Assembly: GCF_000302595.1 (NCBI RefSeq)
Contig: NZ_JH947127.1
Span: forward strand, 930,443-994,442
Length of the DNA stretch: 64,000 nt
Reading direction: 5' to 3'
From: Pedobacter arcticus A12
Lineage (GTDB): Bacteria; Bacteroidota; Bacteroidia; Sphingobacteriales; Sphingobacteriaceae
Under the pieces are notes generated by a model. That model was not told where the DNA came from. It made no database searches and worked only from the letters and a program-made list of their open reading frames with translations. The position numbers and the translations under genes were made by a program. Of this stretch, positions 55,191 through 64,000 are shown piece after piece (position 1 is the stretch's first letter; each line of letters starts with the position of its first letter).

Positions 55191-55388
55191 CTAAATTTTT
55201 CGTTGATCTGCAATTTGTCCGCTTAAAAGTGTTGCGTTAGTTGCACTGTATAATGATACGCTAGAAAATTCTAAGGACCCACCAGCTAATTTATCAAAAG
55301 CAACACCTTCGATAGAGACGTTTTGGGCAAAGATTTGCAAAGAGAAAAAGCTCAGCAAAAATAAAAAAATCGTTTCCATTTTAAACAT
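55191..55388 (-). pseudogene. Outer-membrane beta-barrel/TonB-receptor 5' remnant
   Basis: A 65-codon frame gives the signal peptide METIFLFLLSFFSLQIFAQ, then VSIEGVAFDKLAGGSLEFSS and VSLYSATNATLLSGQIAD. The pattern (V.G.V.D..AGGSLEFASVSLY.A.DATLLSGQ.AD) is the carboxypeptidase-regulatory-like start of Bacteroidota outer-membrane receptors. It stops there, so it is a fragment. Confidence 0.7.
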
Positions 55389-55480
55389 TTAGGGTTATAG
55401 CTTCGTAAGTTTCAAATGTATTATTTTTGGGTTTTATAAATATTATACAATTAATTGTTTCTATTGTCTGTTTTATGTGC

Positions 55481-56195
55481 TCAATAATTTCCTGTATTGC
55501 CCGGGGCAATTTTAGCGGAAGTTGTAAAAAACTTATTGAAGTGAGAGGTATCAGAAAAATTCAGCTCGGCAGCAATCTCATTTATAGTTTTTGTACTATG
55601 GGTAAGCAAAACTTTAGCTTCTATAAAAACCCTTTGTCTGATAAGATCCTGTGCTGTTAATCCCACTGTCTTTTTGCTTATTTGGTTAAGCTTTTGAGTG
55701 GTAACATTTTAATTTTTCGGCATAATCATTCACCAATTTGTTCGTTTTAAAATTTCATCAACCTTTTCCGGTATTCAAACAAAACACTTTCAATTTTAAC
55801 ATCAAAAATGCTTACATCTTCTAAAATATGGTGAATTAAGACGTTTATGTAGCATGCAACTATACTTATATCCCCTTTTATGGTGGTAAGTCTATTTAAT
55901 ATAGTTTCAATAAAGTCATCTTGTTTGAGAGGTAAATGGGCAGGCATTTTATAAGGGAGATCTCTGATAGGTTTGCTCTCAAATATTTCTTCTTTAAACA
56001 ATAAAACGTAACCCTTAGGAATGCTAGAAAAATCCCAACAATGGGTTTAATTTGGACGCAAAAAAATATGTCTGGAGCTTTTATCAGATAAAAAACATCA
56101 TCAATACTATGAATTCCAGAGCCTTTGCTCAAAAAAATAAGTTCAAAATAAACTGCATGATTATGAGGTTTGGTAGACTTAACCACCTCCTTCAT
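55481..56195 (-). pseudogene. AraC-family transcriptional regulator, broken
   Basis: The C-terminal helix-turn-helix part is well kept (LIRQRVFIEAKVLLTHSTKT then INEIAAELNFSDTSHFNKFF). The N-terminal sensor part (HNHAVYFELIFLSKGSGIHS) is in another frame, and the middle (DDFIETILNRLTTIKGDIS) in a third. At least two frameshifts separate them, so no full protein can be made. The neighbouring TonB-receptor fragment may have been its target. Confidence 0.75.
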
Positions 56196-56638
56196 TCTGG
56201 AAATTTTAAAAAGCCTAAATTCTTCTAGTTTAGACTTTGACGGAATTGTATTTATGTGGATTTAAGATGCATTTGCTTCAAATATTTAACGAAACATCAT
56301 ATTTATGTTAAAAATTAAGTTTGAAAGTAAGCTAAGAAAATTGAATTTTGAATAAATGGCGCACTAGATGTTTTGTGTCTTAGTCTATACCCAGTTCTTT
56401 CTTTTGCTTATCGTCAATCTTAGGTGGTGAATCAATCATCACGTTACGTCTGAACCTGTTTTTAGGAAAAGCAATGCTCATATTTGTTCATTTTTGTAAT
56501 TATAATCGTCTAAATATATTAGAATGTGGCACCTTAAACTGGCATATTGAAACTCAAAAGAGATTTTAATTAATGTGTCCAAATATTGGAGGAAAACCAC
56601 ATTCTACTGGCAATGAAGAGGAGGTCATAAATTTTACC
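56196..56638. other. Intergenic region with a 33-codon frame
   Basis: On the minus strand, 56481 to 56380 encodes [20 protein letters not shown] then [13 protein letters not shown]. It may be a very small gene or the edge of a lost one; I do not recognise it. The remainder is AT-rich without signals. Confidence 0.3.
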
Positions 56639-58060
56639 TTATTCATCATCGTCGCTTACGCTACCCTGCATAGGTTTATTTGTTGCAGTAATCTTTGTAG
56701 GAAGAGGCGCCTTAGTATCCTTTAACCAAGTCAGCAAATCTTTTAAAAGCTCATCCCTCATTTTAGGGTTTTTACTGGCCAAATTGTTTCTTTCTCCAAT
56801 ATCACCTTTTAAATTGTACAACTCTATCGCATTATTATTAGCTATATTTTTGATTCCCCCATTATTGATCCATTCTTCGTAATACAGCATCAATTTCCAA
56901 TCGCCTTTACGGATTACTGATACTGGTGTCGAACGGAAAATTTTATCTCGCCCACGGATTACTGGTTTATTCAAATATCCAGGGAAATGCCAGAATATAG
57001 CTTTACGGCTAGTGGTTTTGCTTTTATCGGTAAATAATGGCATCAAGTTTTCTCCGTCTAATTGCCTGGGTGTGCCGCCCGCTAAAGCCACAAAAGTTGG
57101 ATAATAGTCTAAATTGATGATAGGTGTGTGGTTGATTGTACCTGCTTTAATTTTGTTTGGCCAATAAGCCACAAAAGGCTCGCGGATGCCACCTTCATAA
57201 TATGAACCTTTGTTTCCTCTTAAAGGCTCTTGCGGAGATTCGTCTGTTGCGCCGTTATCACTGGTAAAGAGTACTAAAGTATTTTTATCTAAACCCGATT
57301 CCTTTAAAAACTCGACCACCATACCTACGGTTTCATCAAAATCTGTGGTACAGCCTGCGTATAACGCTGTTTTTTTGTCCAGTCCTTTTGCTTCATACTT
57401 TTTAAGTGTTGCAGGCTTAGCTTCGTGGTTGCCATGGATAGCGTGATGCGCCAAATAGGCAAAAAATGGCTTGTTGTCATCTTTATGCGCTGTCATGTAT
57501 TTGATAGCCTCATTTGTTAAGGTAAACATCCCTTTTGGATCTTCTGGAATGCCCCATTTTTTATTCGGATTAGATTTTCTAGCATCTATATAAACATCAA
57601 AGCCCTGCACCAATGGGCTAGTTTCGGGTTTAGTGCCCAAATGCCACTTTCCGAATATAGCGGTGTTATAGCCCTCGGCTTTTAGTGCCTCCGCAACAGT
57701 TACGAAGGAGGAAGCAAGGTTACTGGTATTTTGCACCGTTACAACCTCCATCTTCTCAATTGGCCCACGGGTGGAGCTACCTACCGCATAAACACCGTGG
57801 CGGGGAGTATATAGTCCGCTAATTAAGCAGGCTCTGCTTGGGGCGCAGTTCCCAGCTCCAGCATACGCATTGTCAAAAACCATCCCTGCTTTAGCCAAAG
57901 CATCTATGTTTGGGGTTTCTATAAAAGAACTTCCGGTATAACCGCAGTCTTTGTAGCCTAAATCATCGGCAAATATCACCACAATATTGGGCCTCTTATT
58001 TTGTGCATACACTGCCGTCAGTGCAGAACAAAGCATCAATACTACAATAAGTTTCTTCAT
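56639..58060 (-). CDS. Secreted type I sulfatase
   Basis: This 473-residue protein has the signal peptide MKKLIVVLMLCSALTAVYAQ. The formylglycine site is C-A-P-S-R in GNCAPSRACLISGLYTPRHG near residue 70. Other active-site motifs are NIVVIFADDLGYKDCGYTG, AIFGKWHLG, LVLFTSDNGATDES and LRGNKGSYYEGGIREPFVAYWP, all usual for the arylsulfatase A-like S1 family. It would remove O-sulfates from GAG or related oligosaccharides after maturation by a formylglycine enzyme. It forms a minus-strand run with the next sulfatase and the GH2 remnant. The linkage specificity cannot be read from sequence alone. Confidence 0.9.
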   Translation of the reverse strand: MKKLIVVLMLCSALTAVYAQNKRPNIVVIFADDLGYKDCGYTGSSFIETPNIDALAKAGMVFDNAYAGAGNCAPSRACLISGLYTPRHGVYAVGSSTRGPIEKMEVVTVQNTSNLASSFVTVAEALKAEGYNTAIFGKWHLGTKPETSPLVQGFDVYIDARKSNPNKKWGIPEDPKGMFTLTNEAIKYMTAHKDDNKPFFAYLAHHAIHGNHEAKPATLKKYEAKGLDKKTALYAGCTTDFDETVGMVVEFLKESGLDKNTLVLFTSDNGATDESPQEPLRGNKGSYYEGGIREPFVAYWPNKIKAGTINHTPIINLDYYPTFVALAGGTPRQLDGENLMPLFTDKSKTTSRKAIFWHFPGYLNKPVIRGRDKIFRSTPVSVIRKGDWKLMLYYEEWINNGGIKNIANNNAIELYNLKGDIGERNNLASKNPKMRDELLKDLLTWLKDTKAPLPTKITATNKPMQGSVSDDDE

Positions 58061-58176
58061 CGGTAGTTTTTTTAAATAATTGAATTTAAATTAAAATATC
58101 TATTGTTTACACTTACTTTCATTGTCAGAGGGCTAATAAATAAAAACATTTAAAAATTTCTCCGGAAAGTTTTTAT

Positions 58177-60291
58177 TTAATTTTTATCGATAAATAAGTC
58201 GTTTGATAATGTTTGATGTTTATTAGAAGACGCATTTCCCCACTTAATGTCTAATTTATTTTCACTGTTTACTTTATAACTATAGTAAATCTTTATCGGG
58301 TGATACCCACTCTTTAAAATTAAGCTGTTTGCTTTTGTTGTATTAGCCTGATACCCATAATCCGCATCAATAACTGAAGCATTATGAATACGTACAAATG
58401 CTTTCGTTGATGTGCTAACATGAAAATTATACTTTCCATCTGATGGCACATAAATATAGCCTTCAAATACATAAATCAAATCTTTCTTACTCTTAACGCT
58501 TTCTACATCAATCGCTTTTAAACTTCCTTTATCAACAGCATTTAAGTGACTTACATTAGGTAACCATTTGTAGTGATTTTCAAAACTTTCCCAATTGACA
58601 CCTTTTTGCGGTTTAACAATATTTACTGAAGGTATTGCTGCTGTATCATATGGTCTTTGCGCAGTACTATCTGACCTACGTATCTGTAAAACACGCTCCT
58701 TCATATAATTCTGTAAAGATTGCATTTCTGGAGACGTCGCTAAGTTTTTAGTTTGATGCGGATCTTTTGTCACATCATAAATTTCAAAATCATCTGATGC
58801 ACTTTTTATATCATAACGCAAGCCTACCAAATCGCCAACCCTTAGCATCTGCATTTGCTTACGAGATTTTACTCGGTTGTTTTTAGCAAATTCTTCATAA
58901 TTAGGGCTTCTACCTCCTTCAAAATACTCACTATAAACCAAACTTGTATCTTGCTTGCCCTGCTTTGTTAAGATAGGTAATAAAGAAACGCCATCTGAAT
59001 TTGCCGGAGCAGGTAAGCCTGCCATTGCAGTAAATGTTGGCAACCAATCGTACATCATACTTGGCTTAGCAATTACTTGTTCTGCCGGAATTTTACTTGG
59101 CCATCTTGCAATTGTAGGCATACGCATACCTCCTTCTAACACATCTCTTTTAACACCATCAAATGGACCAAAACTGTTGAAAAAATCGGCCCGGTAAGGT
59201 TCTTTTAGATACGATTCTATAGAAGGTCCATTATCAGAAGTAAATACAACTAATGTATTGTCATCAATTTTTAAATCTGCAAGCACTTTTAATAAATCTC
59301 CCACTTGATCGTCAATTCGCCTAACTGCCGTTGCATAACGCTTATAAACATTTGGCCATTCAACCTCAGGAGTTTTCGGATTGTTATCATTGTCATAAGT
59401 CTTATTAATATAGTCTGGGTGAATCCACGAATCAATTTTCCCACTAGCAGTATTTATCATGTGCCCTGGTTTATCTAGCCATTGCAAGCCCCCCGTTAAC
59501 CCTCCACCTGCAGGATAAGCTTGAGTTGGGAGCTCCAATACTGCGTGTGGTGTATCATAGGCTAAATACATAAAGAACGGTTTGTCCGTTTTTCCGCTAT
59601 TTTCTACAATCCACTTTTTCGCAACTGCAGTAAACAAATCGCCAGTATAGCATTTATCCAACTGCTCACTAATTTCCTTATAGCCTTCGTAAACTTTCTT
59701 TGGCCCTCCGTTGTGTTGTTTGCTTGGTCCTTCCTTAGGATAATGCTCATGTCCATCTCCGTGGCTGATGTAGCCCATATAATAATCGAATCCTCTTTTC
59801 AAAGGATGTGCTGGCCATTTTTCATCTAGAACATCATACTTCTTATTTCCTTGTAAACCCCATTTGCCAATTGTTGCAGTTTTATATCCAGATAACTGCA
59901 TTACGTTGCCTAAAGTATAATTATCAGCTAAAGCTCTATCAAATTGGTTATCCCGCACATTTGCATGTCCTTGGCTTAAACCCGATAGAAGTGAAGCTCT
60001 GGAAGGCGCACAAACTGGTGCTGCTGCATATTGATTGGTAAACATAGCACCCTCTTTTGCCATTTTATCCAACATCGGAGTTAAATGGTAAGGCTCTTCT
60101 CTCTCGTCTTTTTCTTTTCTTAAATTTTGAAAAAACACACCAACATCCCCGTAACCTAAGTCATCGGTTAAAATAAAAATGATATTTGGTTGCTTTTTAG
60201 AAGCCACTGCTTTTTTTTGCGCAACAGAAAACTGAGTACACATTGCCATTAATAAGATAAACGGCAATGATTTGATATTATAGGATTTCAT
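58177..60291 (-). CDS. Secreted sulfatase with C-terminal PA14-like domain
   Basis: This 704-residue protein has a signal peptide ending CTQFSVAQ. The sulfatase domain covers about residues 30-540: IIFILTDDLGYGDVGVFF, the formylglycine C-A-P-S-R in VCAPSRASLLSGLSQGHANV near residue 94, TIGKWGLQGN, and LVVFTSDNGPSIESY. The last ~120 residues (YVFEGYIYVPSDGKYNFHVS and SGYHPIKIYYSYKVNSENKL) form a PA14-like domain, which in other enzymes binds glycans. The combination suggests a sulfatase tethered to polymer or large oligosaccharide. It is 116 bp upstream of the preceding sulfatase on the same strand. Confidence 0.88.
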   Translation of the reverse strand: MKSYNIKSLPFILLMAMCTQFSVAQKKAVASKKQPNIIFILTDDLGYGDVGVFFQNLRKEKDEREEPYHLTPMLDKMAKEGAMFTNQYAAAPVCAPSRASLLSGLSQGHANVRDNQFDRALADNYTLGNVMQLSGYKTATIGKWGLQGNKKYDVLDEKWPAHPLKRGFDYYMGYISHGDGHEHYPKEGPSKQHNGGPKKVYEGYKEISEQLDKCYTGDLFTAVAKKWIVENSGKTDKPFFMYLAYDTPHAVLELPTQAYPAGGGLTGGLQWLDKPGHMINTASGKIDSWIHPDYINKTYDNDNNPKTPEVEWPNVYKRYATAVRRIDDQVGDLLKVLADLKIDDNTLVVFTSDNGPSIESYLKEPYRADFFNSFGPFDGVKRDVLEGGMRMPTIARWPSKIPAEQVIAKPSMMYDWLPTFTAMAGLPAPANSDGVSLLPILTKQGKQDTSLVYSEYFEGGRSPNYEEFAKNNRVKSRKQMQMLRVGDLVGLRYDIKSASDDFEIYDVTKDPHQTKNLATSPEMQSLQNYMKERVLQIRRSDSTAQRPYDTAAIPSVNIVKPQKGVNWESFENHYKWLPNVSHLNAVDKGSLKAIDVESVKSKKDLIYVFEGYIYVPSDGKYNFHVSTSTKAFVRIHNASVIDADYGYQANTTKANSLILKSGYHPIKIYYSYKVNSENKLDIKWGNASSNKHQTLSNDLFIDKN

Positions 60292-60414
60292 AATTAAGAC
60301 CTTAAATTAATTTACACGGGTATTTGGAACATTTTGGATGTTTTCTAATAGCGCATCCAACTCCTTAATTTTTTCCGAATATTTTGCTGCCAAAATATGG
60401 CTTTATTCGATTTA

Positions 60415-61090
60415 TTAACATTTTTTTTTAGAATTCACAATAGTAGTGCTGATAAATGTACCGCAATGTTTAATGTGAATAGGATTTGTTGAAACAAGAC
60501 AAACTTTTCTATATAATACTGCTCCTGGACACCAACAGGCAGATTCTGAGAAATTTTCTAGACGAACCGCTAATACATTGTTGCCACCCCAATTGATGAA
60601 TTTAGTAATATCAAAACTGAAAGAGGAGTACCCATAAGTCCATTCTCCAACAAATTGATTATTAAGATAAATTTCAGCATGGCTCATAGCCCATCAAACT
60701 CTAAACTAGTACTTTTGAACTTTTCGTTGGATTCAAATTTCAAGTGTTTTCTGTACCAGGCTAACCCTTGATATGGCAAACCACCAATTCTACCTGTTCT
60801 TTCAGCTTCAATGTTTTCTCCATCCTTCAGTAACTTTGCCAATTGAACATCAATTTTCTTGTTGAATGGCTGACTATTTGCCCATTCATGCGGATCAGTG
60901 ATTTTTTTTCAACTTTTTTCATCTATTTTAATTGATACACCATCTTTTGTGTCTTCGTTTTTAAAAAACCAATCATTTTCTAGTTCAATTGAAGCTCTAA
61001 TTCTTTGAGCGTAAGTTATATTGATAAATAATGTTAGAATTAACAATGCATATAAAAATTTTAAGACAGACGATGCTTTTTTTTGAGTTA
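60415..61090 (-). pseudogene. GH2 glycoside hydrolase 5' remnant
   Basis: On the minus strand come a signal peptide (FLYALLILTLFINITYAQ), IRASIELENDWFFKNEDTKD, a TGA, then KKITDPHEWANSQPFNKKID and GLPYQGLAWYRKHLKFES. After another break it continues MSHAEIYLNNQFVGEWTYGY, SFDITKFINWGGNNVLAVRL and PGAVLYRKVCLV. This is the sugar-binding (jelly-roll) domain of GH2 beta-galactosidase/glucuronidase-type enzymes. The catalytic barrel is absent and the frame has at least two lesions. A GH2 would fit removal of terminal hexose or uronate. Confidence 0.82.
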
Positions 61091-61425
61091 ATAATCATTT
61101 GGAAATAAGAAGTACCTAATTATAATCAATTTACACAACCTAAATAAGCAAAATCGTATAAATTGTATCACAAATAATGAGAATAGAATTATGACAAACT
61201 TTAATTTATTTCTGGAATGTATTTATTGTAAATTGTATTTGACAGACATTTTTAGTGAATTCAAAGATTAAGGTTATTAATTATATTTTTGAGGTTTAGC
61301 TAATCAAAAAACGGGGGCTATAAGGTCATTTATTCAAAGAATTGTATTTTATGAATATGTTCAGAACTCTGTTAATATATTTCGATAAATTAACCTAGAT
61401 AATTTATTTAATAAAATTAGTTTTA
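61091..61425. other. AT-rich stretch between the GH2 remnant and the IS element
   Basis: No coding signal on either strand. In particular, no trace of the missing C-terminal end of the truncated pafA gene is seen here. Confidence 0.4.
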
Positions 61426-61482
61426 ACACCAATTGCGTCCTAAACGATTAAAAAAAGAGAAAGGAAAGTTTTAACTCATCGT

Positions 61483-61490
61483 TACCTTTG
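61483..61490 (+). promoter_or_regulatory. -7 promoter element of the IS transposase
   Basis: TACCTTTG is an exact match to the Bacteroidota TAnnTTTG consensus, 28 bp before the ATG at 61518. The -33 element is not clear. Confidence 0.5.
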
Positions 61491-61517
61491 AGGTGCACAA
61501 AAACAAACCCTTTCTCA

Positions 61518-62454
61518 ATGGTAAATGTAACACTATTCTCCCAGATCATCTCAAAACTTGACCGCTCAAAGTTCAACAAGCTAGTAATAGCCAGCGGTTC
61601 AGATAAGCACAGCAAGGGGTATACTAGTTGGACTCATCTGGTATCCATGTTGTTCTGCCAGTTCGCCAAAAGCCAGTCTGTACGCGACATCAGTAACGGT
61701 CTGCGTTCGGCTACAGGCAATCTCAATCATCTGGGCATCCGGAAAGCACCCTCTAGATCCAGCGTGAGCTATCAGAACAAGCACAGGGATTTCAACATCT
61801 TCAAATCGTATTATTTCATATTGTTGAAAAGTCTGGGACAGCAGGCAGGGTTTAAGCAGGTAAAGTTTAGGATCAAGTCCAAGATCTTTCTTTTAGATGC
61901 TACCACAATCAGCCTGTGCCTGTCCTTGTTTGATTGGGCAAAGTACAAAACAGCCAAAGGAGCGGTCAAACTGCACACTTCGCTCGATTATGATGGCAAC
62001 CTGCCTGCGTATGTAAATATTACCAATGGCATCAAAGAAAAACTATCCCAAAAGATTGAGACGGGTAGCTGTTTGGGATGATAAAAATGAACAGACCATA
62101 GAAATCATTACCAATCAGATGTCTTGGACAGCAAACACCATTAGTGAACTTTATAAAAGTAGATGGCAGATTGAAATCTTTTTTAGAGAAATAAAACAGA
62201 ACCTGCATATCAAATCCTTTATAGGAACTACAGAAAATGCCGTCATGATACAGATATGGACAGCCCTGATCACCATCCTCATCCTTAAAGCGCTTAAGGC
62301 TATGGCAAAGTATGGCTGGCAACTTTCAAACCTTATTGCCTTTATCAGGCTTAACATATTTGTAAAGATAAATCTACAGAACTGGCTCGATAGGCCTTTT
62401 GAAGAACCCGATGAGCTGAAAGATAAACAAGTTGTTCAAGGGGTTCTTTTCTGA
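61518..62454 (+). pseudogene. IS4-family transposase with internal deletion and frame change
   Basis: The likely start is ATG 61518 (MVNVTLFSQIISKLDRSKFN). The N-terminal half (GYTSWTHLVSMLFCQFAKSQ, NHLGIRKAPSRSSVSY) and the first catalytic Asp (FLLDATTISLCLSLFDWA) are present. Near 62036 the reading changes frame and jumps to PKRLRRVAVWDDKNEQTIEI, then YKSRWQIEIFFREIKQNLHI (the Y-R-E-K signature with the last Glu). The region that should carry the second catalytic Asp is deleted, so the element cannot move by itself. Confidence 0.85.
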
Positions 62455-62525
62455 AATACCATAAGTATACCCACATATTCATTAACAACACGTGTTTTTT
62501 ATCCTATTCCTAAACGTTTAGGACA

Positions 62526-63791
62526 CTATTGGTTTTCAATTAATTTATTGTTAAAACTTACCTGATAACTGCCAAAGCTTAACACAATTCTTGCTTGTTT
62601 AAACTCATTTTCTAATGCTAAATTTAGATCTTTCAATATAGATGAAGTTGGCCATAATCCAGATGGGATTTTACGATCTTTTAAAAATGTTGGGTTGTGC
62701 GCAGCGCCATGATCTGCAGAAAGAAAAACGGTGTATTGTCCTTTACCAACAGTGACATCTAAGGTGTCGAATAAGTCCGCTAAGTTTTTATCTAACCTTA
62801 AATAAACATCTTCGGTTTCTATAGCATTAACGCCATATTTATGGCCAACATAGTCTGTAGAGGAAAAACTAAGGGTTAAAAAATCTGTACTTGAACCTTT
62901 GCCCATCTGCTCATTTTTTAACACTTCTTTGGCAAAATCAAGCGTTAACTGATTTCCGTAAGGGCTTGTTCTTATTATACCAAAATTTCCTTTAAACATT
63001 TTGGACAGATAATGTGGAAAAACAGGAGCTTTCTCTCCGCTGAGTTTCCCTTCATATAAATTATCATCAGCAGTGCTTTGGCTGTAAGTTTCAATTGGGT
63101 ATAAGGTATTCCAATCTTGCTTAATATATTTTTCGGGAAGCTTTTGACTGTTAAAATCATTTACCCAAGTTGGTAAAGCATTCATATAGTAAGTACTGCT
63201 AATCCAGTTCCCACTCGCATCATCAAACCAATAAGCTGCATTTGCGGTATGACCTGCTGGTAAAATGCCACCACGATCTTTTAAGGCAGTTCCAATAACT
63301 TTCGACTGAAAGTTTGTAGCCAGTTTGAGTTCATCAGTAATGGTGGTCGATAGTAAATTTGCAGGTGACATTTCGCCAGCTTTGGAACTACCCCCTACTG
63401 TTTTCACGGTGCTGTCTCCAGTACAATACATTGATTTACCAGTTGCCTGAATGATGAAATTATTAGATGCAATTCCGTGGATTGCAGGAACCGAACCAGT
63501 GTAAATTCCCGTATGACCTGCTGCTGTTACCGTTGGTACGTAAGGTATATGCGTGTTTTCGCAAGTAAACCCTTCGTTCAATAATCTATTGAACCCGCCT
63601 AAACCGTACCTATTCGCATAGCGATATAAATAACCCCAGCGCATTTGGTCTACAACTATACCAACCACCAATTTTGGTCGGGCCGTAACATTATTGAAAT
63701 TATTGCCCAATACAGGCTTGATGACTTTTTGTGCCGATGAATAAAACGGAGAAAAAAGCACTAAGAGGATAAGAATTCTTACTATTTTCAT
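62526..63791 (-). pseudogene. pafA: PafA-type alkaline phosphatase, 3' truncated by the IS element
   Basis: The frame has 421 residues; the family usually has about 540-550. It has a signal peptide (LILLVLFSPFYSSAQ), VVGIVVDQMRWGYLYRYANR, and the catalytic Thr in PTVTAAGHTGIYTGSVPAIH near residue 90. It continues with metal ligands in FSSTDYVGHKYG and LSADHGAAHNP. Homology ends at YQVSFNNKLIE, and the last two codons and stop come from the right inverted repeat of the IS element. PafA is a periplasmic monoesterase releasing phosphate. About 120 C-terminal residues, with part of the metal site region, are gone, so activity is unlikely. Confidence 0.85.
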
Positions 63792-64000
63792 TTCAATAAA
63801 TTTTTTAGAACTTTAATTTTTTCACTTCCAGCTTCTGATATAAAAGCCTCAATTCATTCAGTATTTTTTAAACTTTGTGGAGATTGCTTAGCATATTTTG
63901 GAACTATACCTAAAAAGAAATACCCATACATTGTTAAACGTACAGGTATCCCAATGTCATTAAGTTAAGGGATTAACCTCGGTAAGAACCGGATAAAAAT
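63792..64000. other. Upstream region of pafA
   Basis: Non-coding to the window end. No convincing promoter element or RNA gene is seen. Confidence 0.4.

Larger units (their letters stand above)
61430..62531 (+). mobile_element. IS4-type insertion sequence, internally deleted
   Basis: Imperfect terminal inverted repeats match at 16 of 18 positions: CCAATTGCGTCCTAAACG at the left (from 61432) and CCAATAGTGTCCTAAACG read inward from the right (to 62531). They enclose a broken DDE transposase gene. No exact target-site duplication is obvious. The right end overlaps the 3' end of the truncated pafA gene. Confidence 0.8.

Noticed and set aside
1..64000. tRNA, rRNA or riboswitch genes
   Set aside because: Gaps between genes were read on both strands and no cloverleaf, rRNA-like or known riboswitch core was seen; short or divergent RNAs could be missed by eye.

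Overview
The window is AT-rich DNA from a Bacteroidota bacterium, most likely Sphingobacteriaceae and close to Pedobacter. The evidence is the SusC/SusD transport pair, a hybrid two-component regulator, lipoprotein and signal-peptide enzymes, T9SS-style C-termini, TAnnTTTG promoters, and a heparinase III that reads almost through its length like the Pedobacter heparinus enzyme.

Positions 1-14100 are accessory DNA. They hold a mobilisation module (relaxase, MobC, a candidate oriT, a Toprim primase), a GH128/GH16 beta-glucanase pair, a decayed AbiE toxin-antitoxin pair joined tail-to-tail to a wrecked thyA, an intact AbiE-type pair, a histone H1-like gene, a short RadC, a Fic protein behind phased 11-bp repeats, and fragments of IS4 and IS200 transposases.

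Positions 14100-64000 are a large polysaccharide-utilisation region for sulfated glycosaminoglycans. Intact parts are a SusC/SusD operon headed by two ferritin-like proteins, heparinase III (PL12), a chondroitin ABC-type PL8 lyase, three jelly-roll lyase-like proteins, a GH88 unsaturated glucuronyl hydrolase, three sulfatases, GH95, GH95-like and GH31 hydrolases, a 1362-residue sensor/regulator, and an operon of ROK sugar kinase, sugar transporter and glucosamine-6-phosphate deaminase. A coherent pathway follows: outer-membrane uptake, lyase cleavage, desulfation, removal of unsaturated uronate, then amino-sugar phosphorylation and deamination to fructose-6-phosphate.

The striking feature is decay. 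Between the intact genes lie recognisable remains of heparinase I, a second heparinase III, alpha-N-acetylglucosaminidase (GH89), GH2, at least three sulfatases, SusD, a TonB receptor, an AraC regulator, a second hybrid regulator and a second ROK kinase. Several keep both gene ends but have lost the middle. An inverted duplication surrounds the kinase-transporter-deaminase operon and appears to have truncated nagB. A 783-bp tandem duplication produced a shortened copy of a secreted protein. An IS4-type element, itself internally deleted, truncates a pafA phosphatase at the right end. The locus looks like a heparin/heparan plus chondroitin system built from merged and rearranged copies and now partly degenerate.
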